64,000 nucleotides of DNA from Niabella ginsenosidivorans. Its GTDB lineage: Bacteria; Bacteroidota; Bacteroidia; Chitinophagales; Chitinophagaceae. The position numbers and the translations under genes were made by a program. The DNA lies in NCBI RefSeq assembly GCF_001654455.1, contig NZ_CP015772.1:1178001-1242000 (forward strand), read 5' to 3'. A model generated the notes under the pieces. It worked only from the letters and a program-made list of their open reading frames with translations. It was not told where the DNA came from and searched no databases. Shown here one piece after another: positions 15,790 to 25,455 of this stretch (positions within the stretch are counted from its first letter, which is position 1; each line of letters starts with the position of its first letter).

Positions 15790-15826
15790 GTCCCAATAAT
15801 CCTGCAAGGCATAAAACTACATAACA

Positions 15827-16444
15827 ATGAAAGGTATTATTGGGAAAAAATTGGGAATGACCAGTATCTATGATCCCTCAGGTAAGCAAACAGCCTGCAC
15901 GATCATTGAGGCAGGTCCTTGTGTTGTAACTCAGGTAAAGACATCTGATTCAGACGGCTACAACGCCTTACAGATCTCTTTTGGCGATAAAAAAGAAAAT
16001 CGCACATTGCTTTCTGAAAAAAACCACTTCGCCAAAGCTAACACTTCCGCAAAAAAATTCTCAAAAGAGTTCAGGGATTATTCCATAGAAAAAAATTTAG
16101 GGGACACTATTACTGTTGACATCTTTGAAGAAGGTGAAAAAGTAGATGTAGTAGGTACTACAAAAGGTAAAGGGTTCCAGGGTGTGGTAAAACGCCATGG
16201 TTTCCATGGGGTAGGTGAGCAGTCGCACGGTCAGCATGACCGCCAGCGTGCTCCCGGTTCATTGGGTAACTCTTCCGATGCCAGCCGTGTAATGAAAGGT
16301 ATGCGTATGGCAGGCCGTATGGGTGGCGACAGGGTAAAGCTGAAAGGCCTGAAAGTAGTAAAGATCTTCCCTGAAAAAAATTACATTCTGGTAAGCGGTT
16401 CAGTACCGGGCCATATCGGTTCTATAGTTTTCATTCAAAAATAG
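15827..16444 (+). CDS. rplC: 50S ribosomal protein L3
   Basis: A 205-residue L3. It starts [16 protein letters not shown]; the central [19 protein letters not shown] and RAPGSLG segments are the extended loop that reaches the peptidyl transferase centre, and [18 protein letters not shown] closes it. It is one of the first proteins assembled on 23S rRNA. Length is normal. Confidence 0.98.
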   Translation: MKGIIGKKLGMTSIYDPSGKQTACTIIEAGPCVVTQVKTSDSDGYNALQISFGDKKENRTLLSEKNHFAKANTSAKKFSKEFRDYSIEKNLGDTITVDIFEEGEKVDVVGTTKGKGFQGVVKRHGFHGVGEQSHGQHDRQRAPGSLGNSSDASRVMKGMRMAGRMGGDRVKLKGLKVVKIFPEKNYILVSGSVPGHIGSIVFIQK

Positions 16445-16459
16445 GTCAACATTATTAAT

Positions 16460-16490
16460 GTCATCCTGAGCTTGACGAAGGATAAAATCA
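16460..16490. repeat. Single arm of the GTCATnCTGA repeat between rplC and rplD
   Basis: GTCATCCTGAGCTTGACGAA resembles the arms of the elements at 6191 and 58669. No second arm is seen nearby. It lies inside the ribosomal operon, six nt before rplD. Confidence 0.55.
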
Positions 16491-16496
16491 TAGAAA

Positions 16497-17138
16497 ATGC
16501 AAATTGAAGTTTTAAATATAGAAGGTAAAGGCACCGGCCGTTCCATAGAGTTGCCTGATGATATTTTTGGCGCTGAGCCCAATAATCATGTCATTTATCT
16601 GGCTGTAAAGCAATATTTAGCTGCCCAGCGCCAGGGGACGCACAAAGTAAAGACCCGTGCAGAAGTGCATGGCGCCAGCAGAAAACTGCATAAACAAAAA
16701 GGAACCGGTGGCAGCCGTAAAGGAAATATCCGGAACCCTTTGTACAAAGGCGGTGGTACTATCTTTGGTCCCAAGCCGCGTGATTACAGCTTTAAACTGA
16801 ACAAGAAAGTAAAAGATCTTGCCAAGATCTCCGCACTTTCCTATAAGGCCAAAGAAAATGCTATTGTTGTTGTGGAAGATGTAAACCTGGATGCTCCCAA
16901 AACAAAAACATTAGCCACAGCATTGAGCAAGTGGAATGTAGGTGATAAAAAATCATTGTTCATTTTGCCTGAGCCCAATGAGAATGTGGAGCTGTCCCTG
17001 CGCAATGTGCCTTCAGTGCTGGCAATGCCGTTGAGCGATATCAATACTTATGATATTGTGAATTCTGAGGTGCTGGTGCTTTCTGAGGGGGCTGCAAAAA
17101 TATTTTCTGAAGATTTAGAAGAGGCTGTAGAAGCTTAA
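16497..17138 (+). CDS. rplD: 50S ribosomal protein L4
   Basis: A 213-residue L4 with the conserved RAEVHGASRKLHKQKGTGGSRKGN and FGPKPRDYSFKLNKK loop that lines the exit tunnel. In enteric bacteria L4 also represses its own operon; whether that holds here is unknown. Start ATG at 16497 follows a repeat arm without an SD sequence. Confidence 0.97.
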   Translation: MQIEVLNIEGKGTGRSIELPDDIFGAEPNNHVIYLAVKQYLAAQRQGTHKVKTRAEVHGASRKLHKQKGTGGSRKGNIRNPLYKGGGTIFGPKPRDYSFKLNKKVKDLAKISALSYKAKENAIVVVEDVNLDAPKTKTLATALSKWNVGDKKSLFILPEPNENVELSLRNVPSVLAMPLSDINTYDIVNSEVLVLSEGAAKIFSEDLEEAVEA

Positions 17139-17281
17139 TATAAATGTGATAATGTGCTGATTTGAAAATCTGAGAATGGAGATCAGCATAAAACAAAGAG
17201 TTCTTGATTTAAAAAAGGGGATAAGGAGAACAATAACAGATTTTCAAATTTCCGGATTTTCAAATTTTCAAATTTTATAGG
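17139..17281 (+). repeat. Inverted-repeat spacer between rplD and rplW
   Basis: The left half contains GATTTGAAAATCTGAGAATGG and the right half a series of ATTTTCAAATTT words ending at the rplW start. The halves are partly complementary and could fold into a long AT-rich hairpin. The same design recurs at 20131, 20685, 23660 and 24367. Confidence 0.55.
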
Positions 17282-17581
17282 ATGAAACCGTCTGAGATAT
17301 TAATAAAACCGATTTTAACCGAAAAAGCAAATGCCCAGCAGGAAAAACTGCGCCGGTATGCTTTTAAGGTGGCAAAAAAATCCAATAAGCTGGAGATCAA
17401 AAAAGCGATCGAAGCTTTTTACGGTGTTACCGTTACCAGCGTCAATACAGTTGTTGCACCTGCAAAAAATAAGACCCGCTATACAAAGGCCGGTTTTATT
17501 CAGGGCCGCAAATCCGGTTACAAAAAAGCGTATGTAACCGTAGCAGAAGGAGAGGAGATCGATCTGTATGCAAACATTTAA
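17282..17581 (+). CDS. rplW: 50S ribosomal protein L23
   Basis: A 99-residue L23 (ILIKPILTEKANAQQE, YAFKVAKKSNKLEIKKAIEAFYGVTV, KAYVTVAEGEEIDLY). It sits at the tunnel exit and docks trigger factor and SRP. Typical length. Confidence 0.97.
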   Translation: MKPSEILIKPILTEKANAQQEKLRRYAFKVAKKSNKLEIKKAIEAFYGVTVTSVNTVVAPAKNKTRYTKAGFIQGRKSGYKKAYVTVAEGEEIDLYANI

Positions 17582-17718
17582 GTTCATAGCTAATAACATA
17601 TAGTTCACAGAAAGCAACCATGAACTATCATATGAACCATTAACTGAAATAGAAAGGCAATCAACCGCCGCGAAGTGTTGGAACTTTTAAAGCGAATAGA
17701 AGTAAAAGAAAATTTAAG
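17582..17718 (+). repeat. Spacer with GTTCATAG-type words between rplW and rplB
   Basis: Variants of AGTTCATAGC, CATGAACTATCATATGAACC and TTAACTGAAATAG occur, the same vocabulary as the spacers near ubiA and def. CATGAACTAT and ATAGTTCA-type words are complementary, so a hairpin is possible. Confidence 0.45.
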
Positions 17719-18558
17719 ATGTCAGTAAAAAAGTATAAACCGGTAACCGCCGGTACCCGCTGGAGAATCGGAAACTCGTTTTCTGAAATCACTACGAACC
17801 AGCCCGAAAAAAGCCTGGTGGAAACCAAGAAGAGCACAGGCGGTCGTAACTCTTCCGGTCACTTAACCATGCGTTACAGAGGGGGTGGTCATAAAAAGAA
17901 ATATCGTATTATAGATTTCAAGAGAAATAAGCATGATATTGCTGCAAAGGTGGTAAGCATTGAATATGATCCCAACCGTACAGCCTTTATTGCGCTTTTG
18001 GAATATGCTGATGGAGAGAAGCGTTATATCCTTGCTCCCCAGGGGCTGACTGTTGGCGCTGAAGTGATCAGCGGTAACATGGTAGCTCCTGAAATCGGGA
18101 ATGCTTTACAACTGAAGAACATGCCGTTGGGTACCAATGTGCATAATATTGAGCTGAACCCTGGACAGGGCGGAAAAATTTCCCGTAGTGCCGGTGCTTC
18201 CGCCCAGCTGACCAACAAGGAAGAGAAATACGCGGTATTGAAAATGCCTTCCGGCGAATTACGGAAAGTGCTGATTAACTGTTTTGCTACGGTAGGTGTG
18301 GTAAGCAATAGCGATCACAGCCTGCAAAGCATGGGTAAGGCAGGAAGAAACAGGTGGAGAGGGATCCGCCCAAGGAACCGTGGTGTTGCCATGAACCCCG
18401 TAGATCACCCGATGGGTGGTGGTGAAGGTAGAGCTTCCGGTGGTCACCCACGCAGCCGTACCGGTAAATATGCCAAAGGTGAAAAAACAAGAACTGTTGG
18501 CAAAGCAAGCGATAAGTTAATTATCCAGCGCAAAAACGGTAGCAAACTGGCTAAATAG
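17719..18558 (+). CDS. rplB: 50S ribosomal protein L2
   Basis: A 279-residue L2. Diagnostic segments are [23 protein letters not shown], the SH3-like barrel and the C-terminal [16 protein letters not shown] with the His that sits near the peptidyl transferase centre. Normal length. Confidence 0.98.
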   Translation: MSVKKYKPVTAGTRWRIGNSFSEITTNQPEKSLVETKKSTGGRNSSGHLTMRYRGGGHKKKYRIIDFKRNKHDIAAKVVSIEYDPNRTAFIALLEYADGEKRYILAPQGLTVGAEVISGNMVAPEIGNALQLKNMPLGTNVHNIELNPGQGGKISRSAGASAQLTNKEEKYAVLKMPSGELRKVLINCFATVGVVSNSDHSLQSMGKAGRNRWRGIRPRNRGVAMNPVDHPMGGGEGRASGGHPRSRTGKYAKGEKTRTVGKASDKLIIQRKNGSKLAK

Positions 18559-18594
18559 TAATCAGTAATCAGTAATCAGAAATCAGAAATAAAC
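18559..18594 (+). repeat. Short tandem repeat between rplB and rpsS
   Basis: About four tandem copies of a 7-nt unit near AATCAGT/AATCAGA separate the genes. Confidence 0.7.
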
Positions 18595-18598
18595 AAAT

Positions 18599-18868
18599 AT
18601 GGCTCGTTCGATAAAAAAAGGTCCTTATGTAGCAACTCACCTGGAAAAGAAAGTGCTGGCTATTAATGAAGGAAAAGGGAAAAAGGCTGTAATAAAAACC
18701 TGGAGCCGCCGCTCTACCATTACGCCTGATTTTGTTGGCCACACTTTTGCAGTGCATAACGGAAATAAATTCATACCGGTATATGTTACAGAGTTTATGG
18801 TAGGTCATAAGCTGGGTGAATTTGCGCCAACCCGCAATTTTAAAGGGCATGCGGGCGATAAAAAATAA
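18599..18868 (+). CDS. rpsS: 30S ribosomal protein S19
   Basis: An 89-residue S19 ([46 protein letters not shown]). It pairs with S13 in the 30S head. Standard length. Confidence 0.98.
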   Translation: MARSIKKGPYVATHLEKKVLAINEGKGKKAVIKTWSRRSTITPDFVGHTFAVHNGNKFIPVYVTEFMVGHKLGEFAPTRNFKGHAGDKK

Positions 18869-18906
18869 TTATAAAAAAGAACGCATCAATTAAGAAATTA
18901 ATTATA

Positions 18907-19362
18907 ATGGAAGCAGTAGCAAAACTTAGAAATTATCCAACATCTCCCCGTAAAATGAGGCTGTTGGCTGATTTGATCCGCGGCCAGAAAGTGGATTTGG
19001 TATTGGCCGAATTAGAGCACAATCCCAAACACCCTGCCGTTCCTTTGCGCAAATTGGTTTTAAGCGCCATTGTGAACTGGAAGCAGGCAAATGAAGGCGC
19101 TGATGAGTCTGGATTGGTTGTAAAAACGATTTATGTGGATGGTGGCAGAACTTTAAAGCGCATGCGCCCTGCACCCCAGGGACGTGGCTACCGCGTTCGT
19201 AAACGTAGCAACCACGTAACATTAGTGGTAGATGTGGCGGGTGAAGATAAAAAAGCTGCAAAGAAAGCAAAAGCTGTTGCAAAAAAAGAAGAAGCTCCCA
19301 AAGCTCCTGTAAAAAAGAAGGCTGCTGCAAAAAAGTCAACAAAAGAATCTAAAAAAGCATAA
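18907..19362 (+). CDS. rplV: 50S ribosomal protein L22 with long basic tail
   Basis: A 151-residue L22. The first 110 residues are the normal domain, including [21 protein letters not shown], the beta-hairpin that lines the exit tunnel. A further 35-40 residues of Lys, Ala and Glu ([21 protein letters not shown]) form a low-complexity tail absent from the shortest L22 proteins. The tail is probably disordered and rRNA- or solvent-facing. The rpsC start follows after nine nt. Confidence 0.97.
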   Translation: MEAVAKLRNYPTSPRKMRLLADLIRGQKVDLVLAELEHNPKHPAVPLRKLVLSAIVNWKQANEGADESGLVVKTIYVDGGRTLKRMRPAPQGRGYRVRKRSNHVTLVVDVAGEDKKAAKKAKAVAKKEEAPKAPVKKKAAAKKSTKESKKA

Positions 19363-19371
19363 CCAATAAAT

Positions 19372-20130
19372 ATGGGTCAAAAAGCAAATCCAATTGGTAA
19401 CAGATTAGGTATCATCCGCGGATGGGAATCTAACTGGTATGGAAGCAAAAAAGACTTTGCTTCTAAGTTAATCGAAGACAATAAGATCAGAACTTACCTG
19501 AATGCGCGCATTAACAAGGGAGGAATCTCTAAAATTGTTATCGAAAGAACCTTAGGTAAGTTAATTATAACCATTCATACATCCAAGCCGGGCATCATCA
19601 TTGGTAAAGGTGGTGGAGAAGTAGATCGCATCAAAGAAGAGCTGAAGAAATTAACACATAATGATGATGTGCAGATCAACATTCTGGAGATCCGCCGCCC
19701 GGAAACTGACGCGATGATTGTGGGGGATACCATCGCCCGCCAGATCGAAAACCGGATCAACTTCAAACGCGCCACAAAAATGGCCATTGCATCTGCATTG
19801 CGTATGGGTGCGGAAGGGATCAAGGTAAAGCTGAGCGGTCGTTTGGGAGGCGCTGAAATTGCCCGCAGCGAAGAGTTCAAGCAGGGCCGAGTTCCTTTGC
19901 ATACTTTTCGTATGGATATTGATTATGCAAACGTATTTGCTCAGACTGTTTACGGAAAAATTGGGATCAAGGTTTGGATCTGTAAAGGTGAGGTTTTAGC
20001 AAAACGTGATCTGAATCCGAACTTTATCTCCGGAAATGATAAAAATGTAGGGGGCGGAGACAGGAGAGAGCATCGCAGGGATGACCGGAGAGGTGATCGC
20101 CGCGGAGGCGGAAGAGACAGAAAAAATTAA
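19372..20130 (+). CDS. rpsC: 30S ribosomal protein S3 with Arg/Gly/Asp-rich tail
   Basis: A 252-residue S3. It has the [17 protein letters not shown] start, the KH domain ([20 protein letters not shown]) and the C-terminal [16 protein letters not shown]. The last 30 residues are a low-complexity [20 protein letters not shown] tail. S3 forms the mRNA entry site. Immediately after the stop begins a spacer repeat. Confidence 0.98.
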   Translation: MGQKANPIGNRLGIIRGWESNWYGSKKDFASKLIEDNKIRTYLNARINKGGISKIVIERTLGKLIITIHTSKPGIIIGKGGGEVDRIKEELKKLTHNDDVQINILEIRRPETDAMIVGDTIARQIENRINFKRATKMAIASALRMGAEGIKVKLSGRLGGAEIARSEEFKQGRVPLHTFRMDIDYANVFAQTVYGKIGIKVWICKGEVLAKRDLNPNFISGNDKNVGGGDRREHRRDDRRGDRRGGGRDRKN

Positions 20131-20134
20131 TTAA

Positions 20135-20261
20135 TGTGTAGATGTGGAAATCAGGAAATGTGAAAATTTATGGTTCCTGTTATCCATCTTATAAAATAGT
20201 TATTTGGTTGTGAGGGTTCATTTTCACATTCTCACATTTTCAAATTTTCAAATTAAGAAAG
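20135..20261 (+). repeat. Spacer repeat copy 1 (rpsC-rplP)
   Basis: A 127-nt element beginning TGTGTAGATGTGGAAATC and ending CAAATTTTCAAATTAAGAAAG just before the rplP ATG. A copy of the same length and roughly 80% identity by eye follows rplP at 20685-20811. Its left and right ends are partly complementary (AATGTGAAAAT versus ATTTTCACATT). Confidence 0.85.
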
Positions 20262-20684
20262 ATGTTACAACCGAAGAGAACGAAGCACAGGAAAATGCAG
20301 AAAGGCCGCATGAAGGGCAATGCGAAAAGAGGTACTACCATTTCGTTTGGTTCTTATGCGTTAAAAGCCCTGGATGCTCACTGGATTACTGATCGTCAGA
20401 TTGAGGCTGCACGTCAGGCATTGACCCGTAGTATGAAAAGAGAGGGAAATGTCTGGATCCGTATTTTCCCTGATAAACCCATTACAAAGAAACCTGCTGA
20501 AGTACGTATGGGTAAAGGTAAAGGGAACCTGGAATACTGGGCTGCTGTTGTACAACCCGGCCGTATCATTTTTGAGGTGGACGGTGTTAGTGAAGAAGTG
20601 GCCCGCCAGGCACTGGCGCTGGCGTCCGGTAAGCTACCCATTAAGACCAAGTTCACCATGCGCAGGGATTTAGTGACACACTAA
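20262..20684 (+). CDS. rplP: 50S ribosomal protein L16
   Basis: A 140-residue L16 ([61 protein letters not shown]). It helps position the A-site tRNA elbow. The gene is bracketed by two copies of the same spacer element, and its stop codon lies in the TAATGTGTAG start of the second copy. Confidence 0.98.
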   Translation: MLQPKRTKHRKMQKGRMKGNAKRGTTISFGSYALKALDAHWITDRQIEAARQALTRSMKREGNVWIRIFPDKPITKKPAEVRMGKGKGNLEYWAAVVQPGRIIFEVDGVSEEVARQALALASGKLPIKTKFTMRRDLVTH

Positions 20685-20811
20685 TGTGTAGATGTGGAAA
20701 TCCGGGAATGTGAAAATTTGTGTTTCCTGGTATCCATCGAATATAATAGATGTTGGGTTGTGAGAGTTTATTTTCACATTCGCACATTCGCAAATTTTCA
20801 AATTAAATAAG
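20685..20811 (+). repeat. Spacer repeat copy 2 (rplP-rpmC)
   Basis: 127 nt, from TGTGTAGATGTGGAAATCCG to CAAATTTTCAAATTAAATAAG. Direct-repeat partner of 20135-20261. The central parts diverge more than the ends, as expected for a hairpin-conserving element. Confidence 0.85.
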
Positions 20812-21027
20812 ATGTCAAAGAAAAAAGAATTTATAGACAGCATAAAAGGGTTAAGCGTTGAAGACTTAAAGGTTCAGTTGGAGCAATCTAAACAACGGCT
20901 TAAAAAGCTGGAGTTTGCGCACGCCATCTCTCCGCTTGAAAACCCGATGTCTATCAGGGCGCTTCGTAAAGATATCGCCAGGATTGAAACGTTTTTAAAA
21001 CAAAACAGCGAAGCTGCAAAAGCTTAG
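20812..21027 (+). CDS. rpmC: 50S ribosomal protein L29
   Basis: A 71-residue L29, two helices (DSIKGLSVEDLKVQLEQSKQRLKKLEFAHAI, NPMSIRALRKDIARIETFL). It lies near the exit tunnel next to L23. Confidence 0.96.
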   Translation: MSKKKEFIDSIKGLSVEDLKVQLEQSKQRLKKLEFAHAISPLENPMSIRALRKDIARIETFLKQNSEAAKA

Positions 21028-21060
21028 TAGCAATTTAGTACAAGCCAAAAGGTAAATAAA

Positions 21061-21318
21061 ATGTCTGAAAGAAATTTAAGAAAAACAAGAATAGGTGTGG
21101 TTACCAGCAACAAGATGACTAAAACCATTACAGTTGCGGTAGAAAGAAAAGTAAAACACCCTATTTACGGTAAGTTCCTTAAAAAAACGACCCGGTTTCA
21201 TGCTCATGATGAAAAAAATGAGTGCAGTATTGGGGACACTGTTAAAATTATGGAAACCCGCCCCCTGAGCAAATTAAAGCGCTGGAGATTGGTGGAAGTG
21301 ATTGAAAAGGTGAAATAA
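21061..21318 (+). CDS. rpsQ: 30S ribosomal protein S17
   Basis: An 85-residue S17, an OB-fold protein ([52 protein letters not shown]). Standard length. Confidence 0.97.
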   Translation: MSERNLRKTRIGVVTSNKMTKTITVAVERKVKHPIYGKFLKKTTRFHAHDEKNECSIGDTVKIMETRPLSKLKRWRLVEVIEKVK

Positions 21319-21410
21319 GATCGGGTATTGAGCTGTCAGTGTTCAGTATTTTTTAAAAAGGTATAATTTTTTTATAAACAGATATTGGGGAATGAGTAGC
21401 TTGAATCTCA

Positions 21411-21428
21411 TTCCGATAGCTATCGGAA
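21411..21428. repeat. Palindrome TTCCGATAGCTATCGGAA in the rpsQ-rplN spacer
   Basis: A perfect 18-bp palindrome flanked by GAATCTCA words. A sister copy with similar flanks occurs at 25456-25469. Confidence 0.7.
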
Positions 21429-21453
21429 CCCCGAATCTCAAATCTCAAATAAA

Positions 21454-21822
21454 ATGATTCAGCAAGAAAGCCGGTTGAACGTGGCCGATAACAGTGGAGC
21501 TAAAGAAGTGCTTTGTATTCGCGTACTGGGCAACAGCGGTCAGCGTTATGCAAAGATTGGCGATAAAATAGTTGTAACGGTTAAAGACGCTACACCTGCT
21601 GGCGGTATTAAAAAAGGTACGGTTGCAAAAGCAGTTATTGTGCGCACTACAAACAAGCTGCGCCGTAAAGACGGGTCTTACATCCGCTTTGACGACAATG
21701 CAGTAGTGATCTTAAACGCAGCTGACGAACCAAGAGGTACGCGTATTTTTGGACCGGTAGCCCGTGAGCTTCGTGATAAAGGGTATATGAGAATTGTTTC
21801 ATTAGCTCCCGAAGTACTGTAA
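21454..21822 (+). CDS. rplN: 50S ribosomal protein L14
   Basis: A 122-residue L14 ([72 protein letters not shown]). It forms an intersubunit bridge. First gene of the classical spc part. Standard length. Confidence 0.98.
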   Translation: MIQQESRLNVADNSGAKEVLCIRVLGNSGQRYAKIGDKIVVTVKDATPAGGIKKGTVAKAVIVRTTNKLRRKDGSYIRFDDNAVVILNAADEPRGTRIFGPVARELRDKGYMRIVSLAPEVL

Positions 21823-21887
21823 GCTAAGCAATTTAAAAATAAAGCGAACTGCATTTTGCAGTTTGCAACAAGCATAAAGAAAATAAA

Positions 21888-22247
21888 ATGAGCAAAAGAT
21901 TTAAACCTAAGTACAATATTAAAAAAGGTGATCTGGTTATTGTTATCAGCGGTGCTGCAAAGCCCCGCAAAGATGATAACGGTAAGTATGAATATAAACC
22001 CCGTTTGGTAAAAGAGGTTCTGGTGGAGGATGGAAAAGTGCTGGTAGAAGGAGTGAACATTAAAACCAAACATACAAAGCCTTCCGCTCAGAATACAAAA
22101 GGCGGTATTGTAAAAACCGAAGCTCCTATTCATATAAGCAACGTAATGTTGTGGGATGCAAAAGCCAAAGCGCCTTCTAAAGTAAAACGTGTTCGGGAAG
22201 AAGGGAAAACACAGCGCATCTTCAAGAAATCAGGAGAAAAAATCTAA
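21888..22247 (+). CDS. rplX: 50S ribosomal protein L24
   Basis: A 119-residue L24 with the KOW motif ([28 protein letters not shown]). An assembly initiator protein of the 50S subunit. The KOW region carries an insertion typical of the phylum. Confidence 0.96.
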   Translation: MSKRFKPKYNIKKGDLVIVISGAAKPRKDDNGKYEYKPRLVKEVLVEDGKVLVEGVNIKTKHTKPSAQNTKGGIVKTEAPIHISNVMLWDAKAKAPSKVKRVREEGKTQRIFKKSGEKI

Positions 22248-22280
22248 TCTTTTGTGTTAAGCAAAATAAAGTAATAGACC

Positions 22281-22856
22281 ATGAGTACTAAAACATATAT
22301 TCCCAGGCTGGCCACAAAATATAAAAATGAAGTGGTACCTGCATTGGTTAAAAAATTCGCTTACAAATCAGTAATGCAGGCTCCGAAGCTTGAAAAGATT
22401 TGCATCAACCGTGGTGTGAACGGCGCGGTAACCGATAAAAAGCTGGTTGATATTGCCGTTGATGAACTGACCACCATTACCGGTCAGAAAGCGGTGGTAA
22501 CCAATTCCAAAAAAGATATCTCCAATTTCAAGCTGCGCAGGAACATGCCGATTGGCGCACGTGTTACTTTACGCGGTGAAAAAATGTATGAGTTCCTGGA
22601 CCGCCTGATTGCTGTAGCATTGCCCCGTGTACGGGATTTCAAAGGCGTTAATGAGAAATCTTTTGACGGCCGCGGGAATTATACCATGGGTGTTACAGAG
22701 CAGATCATTTTTCCCGAGATCGATATCGATAAGGTGAATAAGATCACCGGTATGGATATCACTTTCGTTACAACAGCCCATACTGATGAAGAGGCATATG
22801 AGTTGCTGAAAGAGCTGGGAGTTCCATTCAGGAATGCAAGAAAATCTGCTGAATAA
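22281..22856 (+). CDS. rplE: 50S ribosomal protein L5
   Basis: A 191-residue L5 ([50 protein letters not shown]). It binds 5S rRNA. Standard length. Confidence 0.97.
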   Translation: MSTKTYIPRLATKYKNEVVPALVKKFAYKSVMQAPKLEKICINRGVNGAVTDKKLVDIAVDELTTITGQKAVVTNSKKDISNFKLRRNMPIGARVTLRGEKMYEFLDRLIAVALPRVRDFKGVNEKSFDGRGNYTMGVTEQIIFPEIDIDKVNKITGMDITFVTTAHTDEEAYELLKELGVPFRNARKSAE

Positions 22857-22883
22857 TAAATATAAAATTGAAATTCATATAAA

Positions 22884-23153
22884 ATGGCAAAAACTTCAAT
22901 TATAGCCCGTCAGAAAAAAAGAGAAAAAATGGTGGAGCAATACGCCGCTAAAAGAGAGGAGCTGAAAAAAGCCGGTGATTATGCCGCTTTGGACAAGCTT
23001 CCTAAGAACTCTTCCAAAGTGCGTTTGAAAAACCGTTGCCAGTTAACAGGTCGTCCTAAAGGTTATGTGCGGTACTTTGGTATTTCGAGGGTTGCCTTAA
23101 GAGACATGGCGCTGAATGGCAAAATTCCCGGGTTGAAAAAAGCAAGCTGGTAG
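22884..23153 (+). CDS. rpsN: 30S ribosomal protein S14, zinc-free type
   Basis: An 89-residue S14 of the long form. It has only one Cys ([20 protein letters not shown]) and lacks the CxxC pairs of the short zinc form. Located in the 30S head. Confidence 0.97.
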   Translation: MAKTSIIARQKKREKMVEQYAAKREELKKAGDYAALDKLPKNSSKVRLKNRCQLTGRPKGYVRYFGISRVALRDMALNGKIPGLKKASW

Positions 23154-23260
23154 TTTCTGTATATTTTTCCCTGAAAGGGATGCTACAAAGCCGTAAGACA
23201 GGGTATGGGCTTTTAAAATAAACCACCCACTAAATTTAGAACTGAAATAATTCATATAAA

Positions 23261-23659
23261 ATGGTAACAGATCCAATTGCAGATTTTTTAACAAGAATAC
23301 GTAACGCTCAAATGGCAGGCCACCGCATAGTGGAGATCCCTGCATCTAACCTTAAGAAACGTATGACTGAGATTTTATACAACCAGGGCTATATCCTGAA
23401 ATATAAGTTTGAAGAGGATCATAAGCAAGGTGTTATTAAAATAGCGTTGAAGTATGATGCAACTACCAAGCAGCCCGCCATTCAAAGCCTGGAAAGGGTT
23501 AGCCGGCCAGGTTTGCGCCAGTATGCAAAACCTGCAGAGATCCGCCGGGTAAAAAACGGCCTGGGCATTGCTATTCTGTCTACTTCAAAAGGAGTAATGA
23601 CTGATAAGGATGCAAAAGCGCAGAATGTGGGCGGGGAAGTTCTTTGTCACATTTATTAA
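23261..23659 (+). CDS. rpsH: 30S ribosomal protein S8
   Basis: A 132-residue S8 (TDPIADFLTRIRNAQMAGH, VSRPGLRQYAKPAEIRRVKNGLGIAILSTSKGVMTD). In enteric bacteria S8 represses the spc operon. Standard length. Confidence 0.97.
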   Translation: MVTDPIADFLTRIRNAQMAGHRIVEIPASNLKKRMTEILYNQGYILKYKFEEDHKQGVIKIALKYDATTKQPAIQSLERVSRPGLRQYAKPAEIRRVKNGLGIAILSTSKGVMTDKDAKAQNVGGEVLCHIY

Positions 23660-23811
23660 GTGATCTATATAAGGGGTTGAAAATTTGAGAATGGTTTTCA
23701 GATCCCCGAAACAAAAGGGTGCATGATAATTTAAGTTTTTTATACGATAACTGAAAACAGGCACGCTCACATTTTCAAATTATTAAATTTCCAAATTTTC
23801 AAATTAAGATT
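23660..23811 (+). repeat. Inverted-repeat spacer between rpsH and rplF
   Basis: The left part has GTTGAAAATTTGAGAATGG, the right part CTCACATTTTCAAATTATTAAATTTCCAAATTTTCAAATT cut off by the rplF start. The arms are partly complementary. A GATAACTGAAAAC word like those near def is also present. Confidence 0.55.
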
Positions 23812-24366
23812 ATGTCTCGTATAGGTAAAAAAGTAATCGCTGTTCCTGCCGGAGTAACTGTTACTGTAGGCGCTGACAATGTTGTTACAGTAAAAGGTAA
23901 GAAAGGTGAGTTAAAACAGTCTGTTAGCCCTGATATTAAGGTAGAGGTTAAAGATGGTGAGGTAGTGGTTACGCGTCCGTCTGACCAGATCCAGCACCGT
24001 GCACTGCATGGTTTAACCCGTGCGCTGGTGGCCAATCTTGTAGAAGGTGTGACGAATGGTTTTGAAAAGAAAATGGAATTAGTGGGGGTAGGTTTCAAAG
24101 CTACTAACCAGGGGAATGTATTAGATCTTTCTCTGGGGTATTCTCACAATATCATTTTTGATATTCCCAAGGAATTGACGGTAGCTACTGAAACCGTAAA
24201 AGGACAGAATCCGACCATAACAATCAGCGGTGCTGATAAACAACTGGTAGGCGCCGTTTGTGCCAAAATCCGGAGTCTGCGTAAGCCGGAGCCTTATAAA
24301 GGAAAAGGAGTACGCTTTGCAGGTGAAGTAGTACGCAAGAAAGCCGGTAAATCAGCTGGTAAATAA
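23812..24366 (+). CDS. rplF: 50S ribosomal protein L6
   Basis: A 184-residue L6 with duplicated fold (MSRIGKKVIAVPAGV, LVANLVEGVTNGFEKKMELVGVGFKA, IRSLRKPEPYKGKGVRF). It sits at the factor-binding centre. Standard length. Confidence 0.98.
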   Translation: MSRIGKKVIAVPAGVTVTVGADNVVTVKGKKGELKQSVSPDIKVEVKDGEVVVTRPSDQIQHRALHGLTRALVANLVEGVTNGFEKKMELVGVGFKATNQGNVLDLSLGYSHNIIFDIPKELTVATETVKGQNPTITISGADKQLVGAVCAKIRSLRKPEPYKGKGVRFAGEVVRKKAGKSAGK

Positions 24367-24486
24367 ATAATTTGAAGATTTGAAAATGAATTAATTTGAA
24401 AGTTTAGTCATTAATCATTCTCAAATTTTCAAATCCACAAATTTTCAAATTATTCCTGGCAGTATCAGGGAGAAAAATAAAAAGCA
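24367..24486 (+). repeat. Inverted-repeat spacer between rplF and rplR
   Basis: The left arm AATAATTTGAAGATTTGAAA is matched by the reverse complement of the right arm (AATAATTTGAAAATTTGTGG...GAATG). The left arm includes the end of the rplF stop region. It is the clearest hairpin-forming member of the spacer family. Confidence 0.65.
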
Positions 24487-24843
24487 ATGTCAAACGCAAA
24501 AGTTAAAAGAAGAACCAGTATCCGCCGCAGCATTCGCGCAAAGATCAGCGGTACCACGCAAAAGCCAAGACTGGCAGTATTTCGCAGCAACACTGATATT
24601 TATGCTCAGCTGATTGATGATGAGAAGGGAGTTACCATAGCAGCTGCCTCTACAAAAGATAAAGATATTAAAGCGCAGGCAGGTACCAAATCTGAGAAAA
24701 GTAAATTAGTAGGCGCAGCCATTGCACGTAAAGCGGCTGATCTGAATGTGAAGACCGTTGTTTTTGACAGAGGCGGTTATTTGTACCACGGACGAGTAAA
24801 ATCTGTGGCTGAAGGAGCCAGAGAAGGCGGGTTGCAATTTTAA
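24487..24843 (+). CDS. rplR: 50S ribosomal protein L18
   Basis: A 118-residue L18 ([63 protein letters not shown]). 5S rRNA partner of L5. Standard length. Confidence 0.98.
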   Translation: MSNAKVKRRTSIRRSIRAKISGTTQKPRLAVFRSNTDIYAQLIDDEKGVTIAAASTKDKDIKAQAGTKSEKSKLVGAAIARKAADLNVKTVVFDRGGYLYHGRVKSVAEGAREGGLQF

Positions 24844-24870
24844 AAAGTTATTCAATTCTAAAACGAAATA

Positions 24871-25389
24871 ATGTCAACAGTTAATTTCAACAATGTTAAA
24901 GCCGGCGACCTTGAATTAAAAGATAAGGTTGTAGCTATAAATCGTGTAGTAAAAACAACTAAAGGTGGCCGCGCATTCAGCTTTTCTGCATTGGTTGTGG
25001 TTGGGGATGGTAATGGTGTTGTAGGGCATGGGTTAGGCAAGGCTAAGGAAGTTCAGGAAGCTATTACTAAAGGAATAGAAGACGCTAAGAAAAACCTTAT
25101 TAAAATCCCTGTAATGAAGGGCACCATCCCTCATGATCAGTGGGCTAAGGAAGGGGCAGCAAAAGTAATGATAAAACCAGCTTCTGCAGGTACGGGTGTA
25201 ATAGCAGGAGGGTCTATGCGCGCGGTGCTGGAAGCAGCCGGTCTTACTGATGTTTTGGCGAAAAGCCTGGGCTCTGCAAATCCGCACAACGTGGTTAAAG
25301 CTACTTTTAAGGCTTTGGCAATGATGAGGGAGCCAGTAAGCATCGCCAAGACCCGTTCATTAGGTTTAAAGAAAGTATTCAACGGATAA
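24871..25389 (+). CDS. rpsE: 30S ribosomal protein S5
   Basis: A 172-residue S5 ([73 protein letters not shown]). It helps decoding accuracy and mRNA unwinding. Standard length. Confidence 0.98.
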   Translation: MSTVNFNNVKAGDLELKDKVVAINRVVKTTKGGRAFSFSALVVVGDGNGVVGHGLGKAKEVQEAITKGIEDAKKNLIKIPVMKGTIPHDQWAKEGAAKVMIKPASAGTGVIAGGSMRAVLEAAGLTDVLAKSLGSANPHNVVKATFKALAMMREPVSIAKTRSLGLKKVFNG

Positions 25390-25455
25390 TGAAATGTTTA
25401 TGATTGGAGGCTTAAAGTTTGAGGTTCGCTAAAAATCTCAATCTCAAACCTCATA

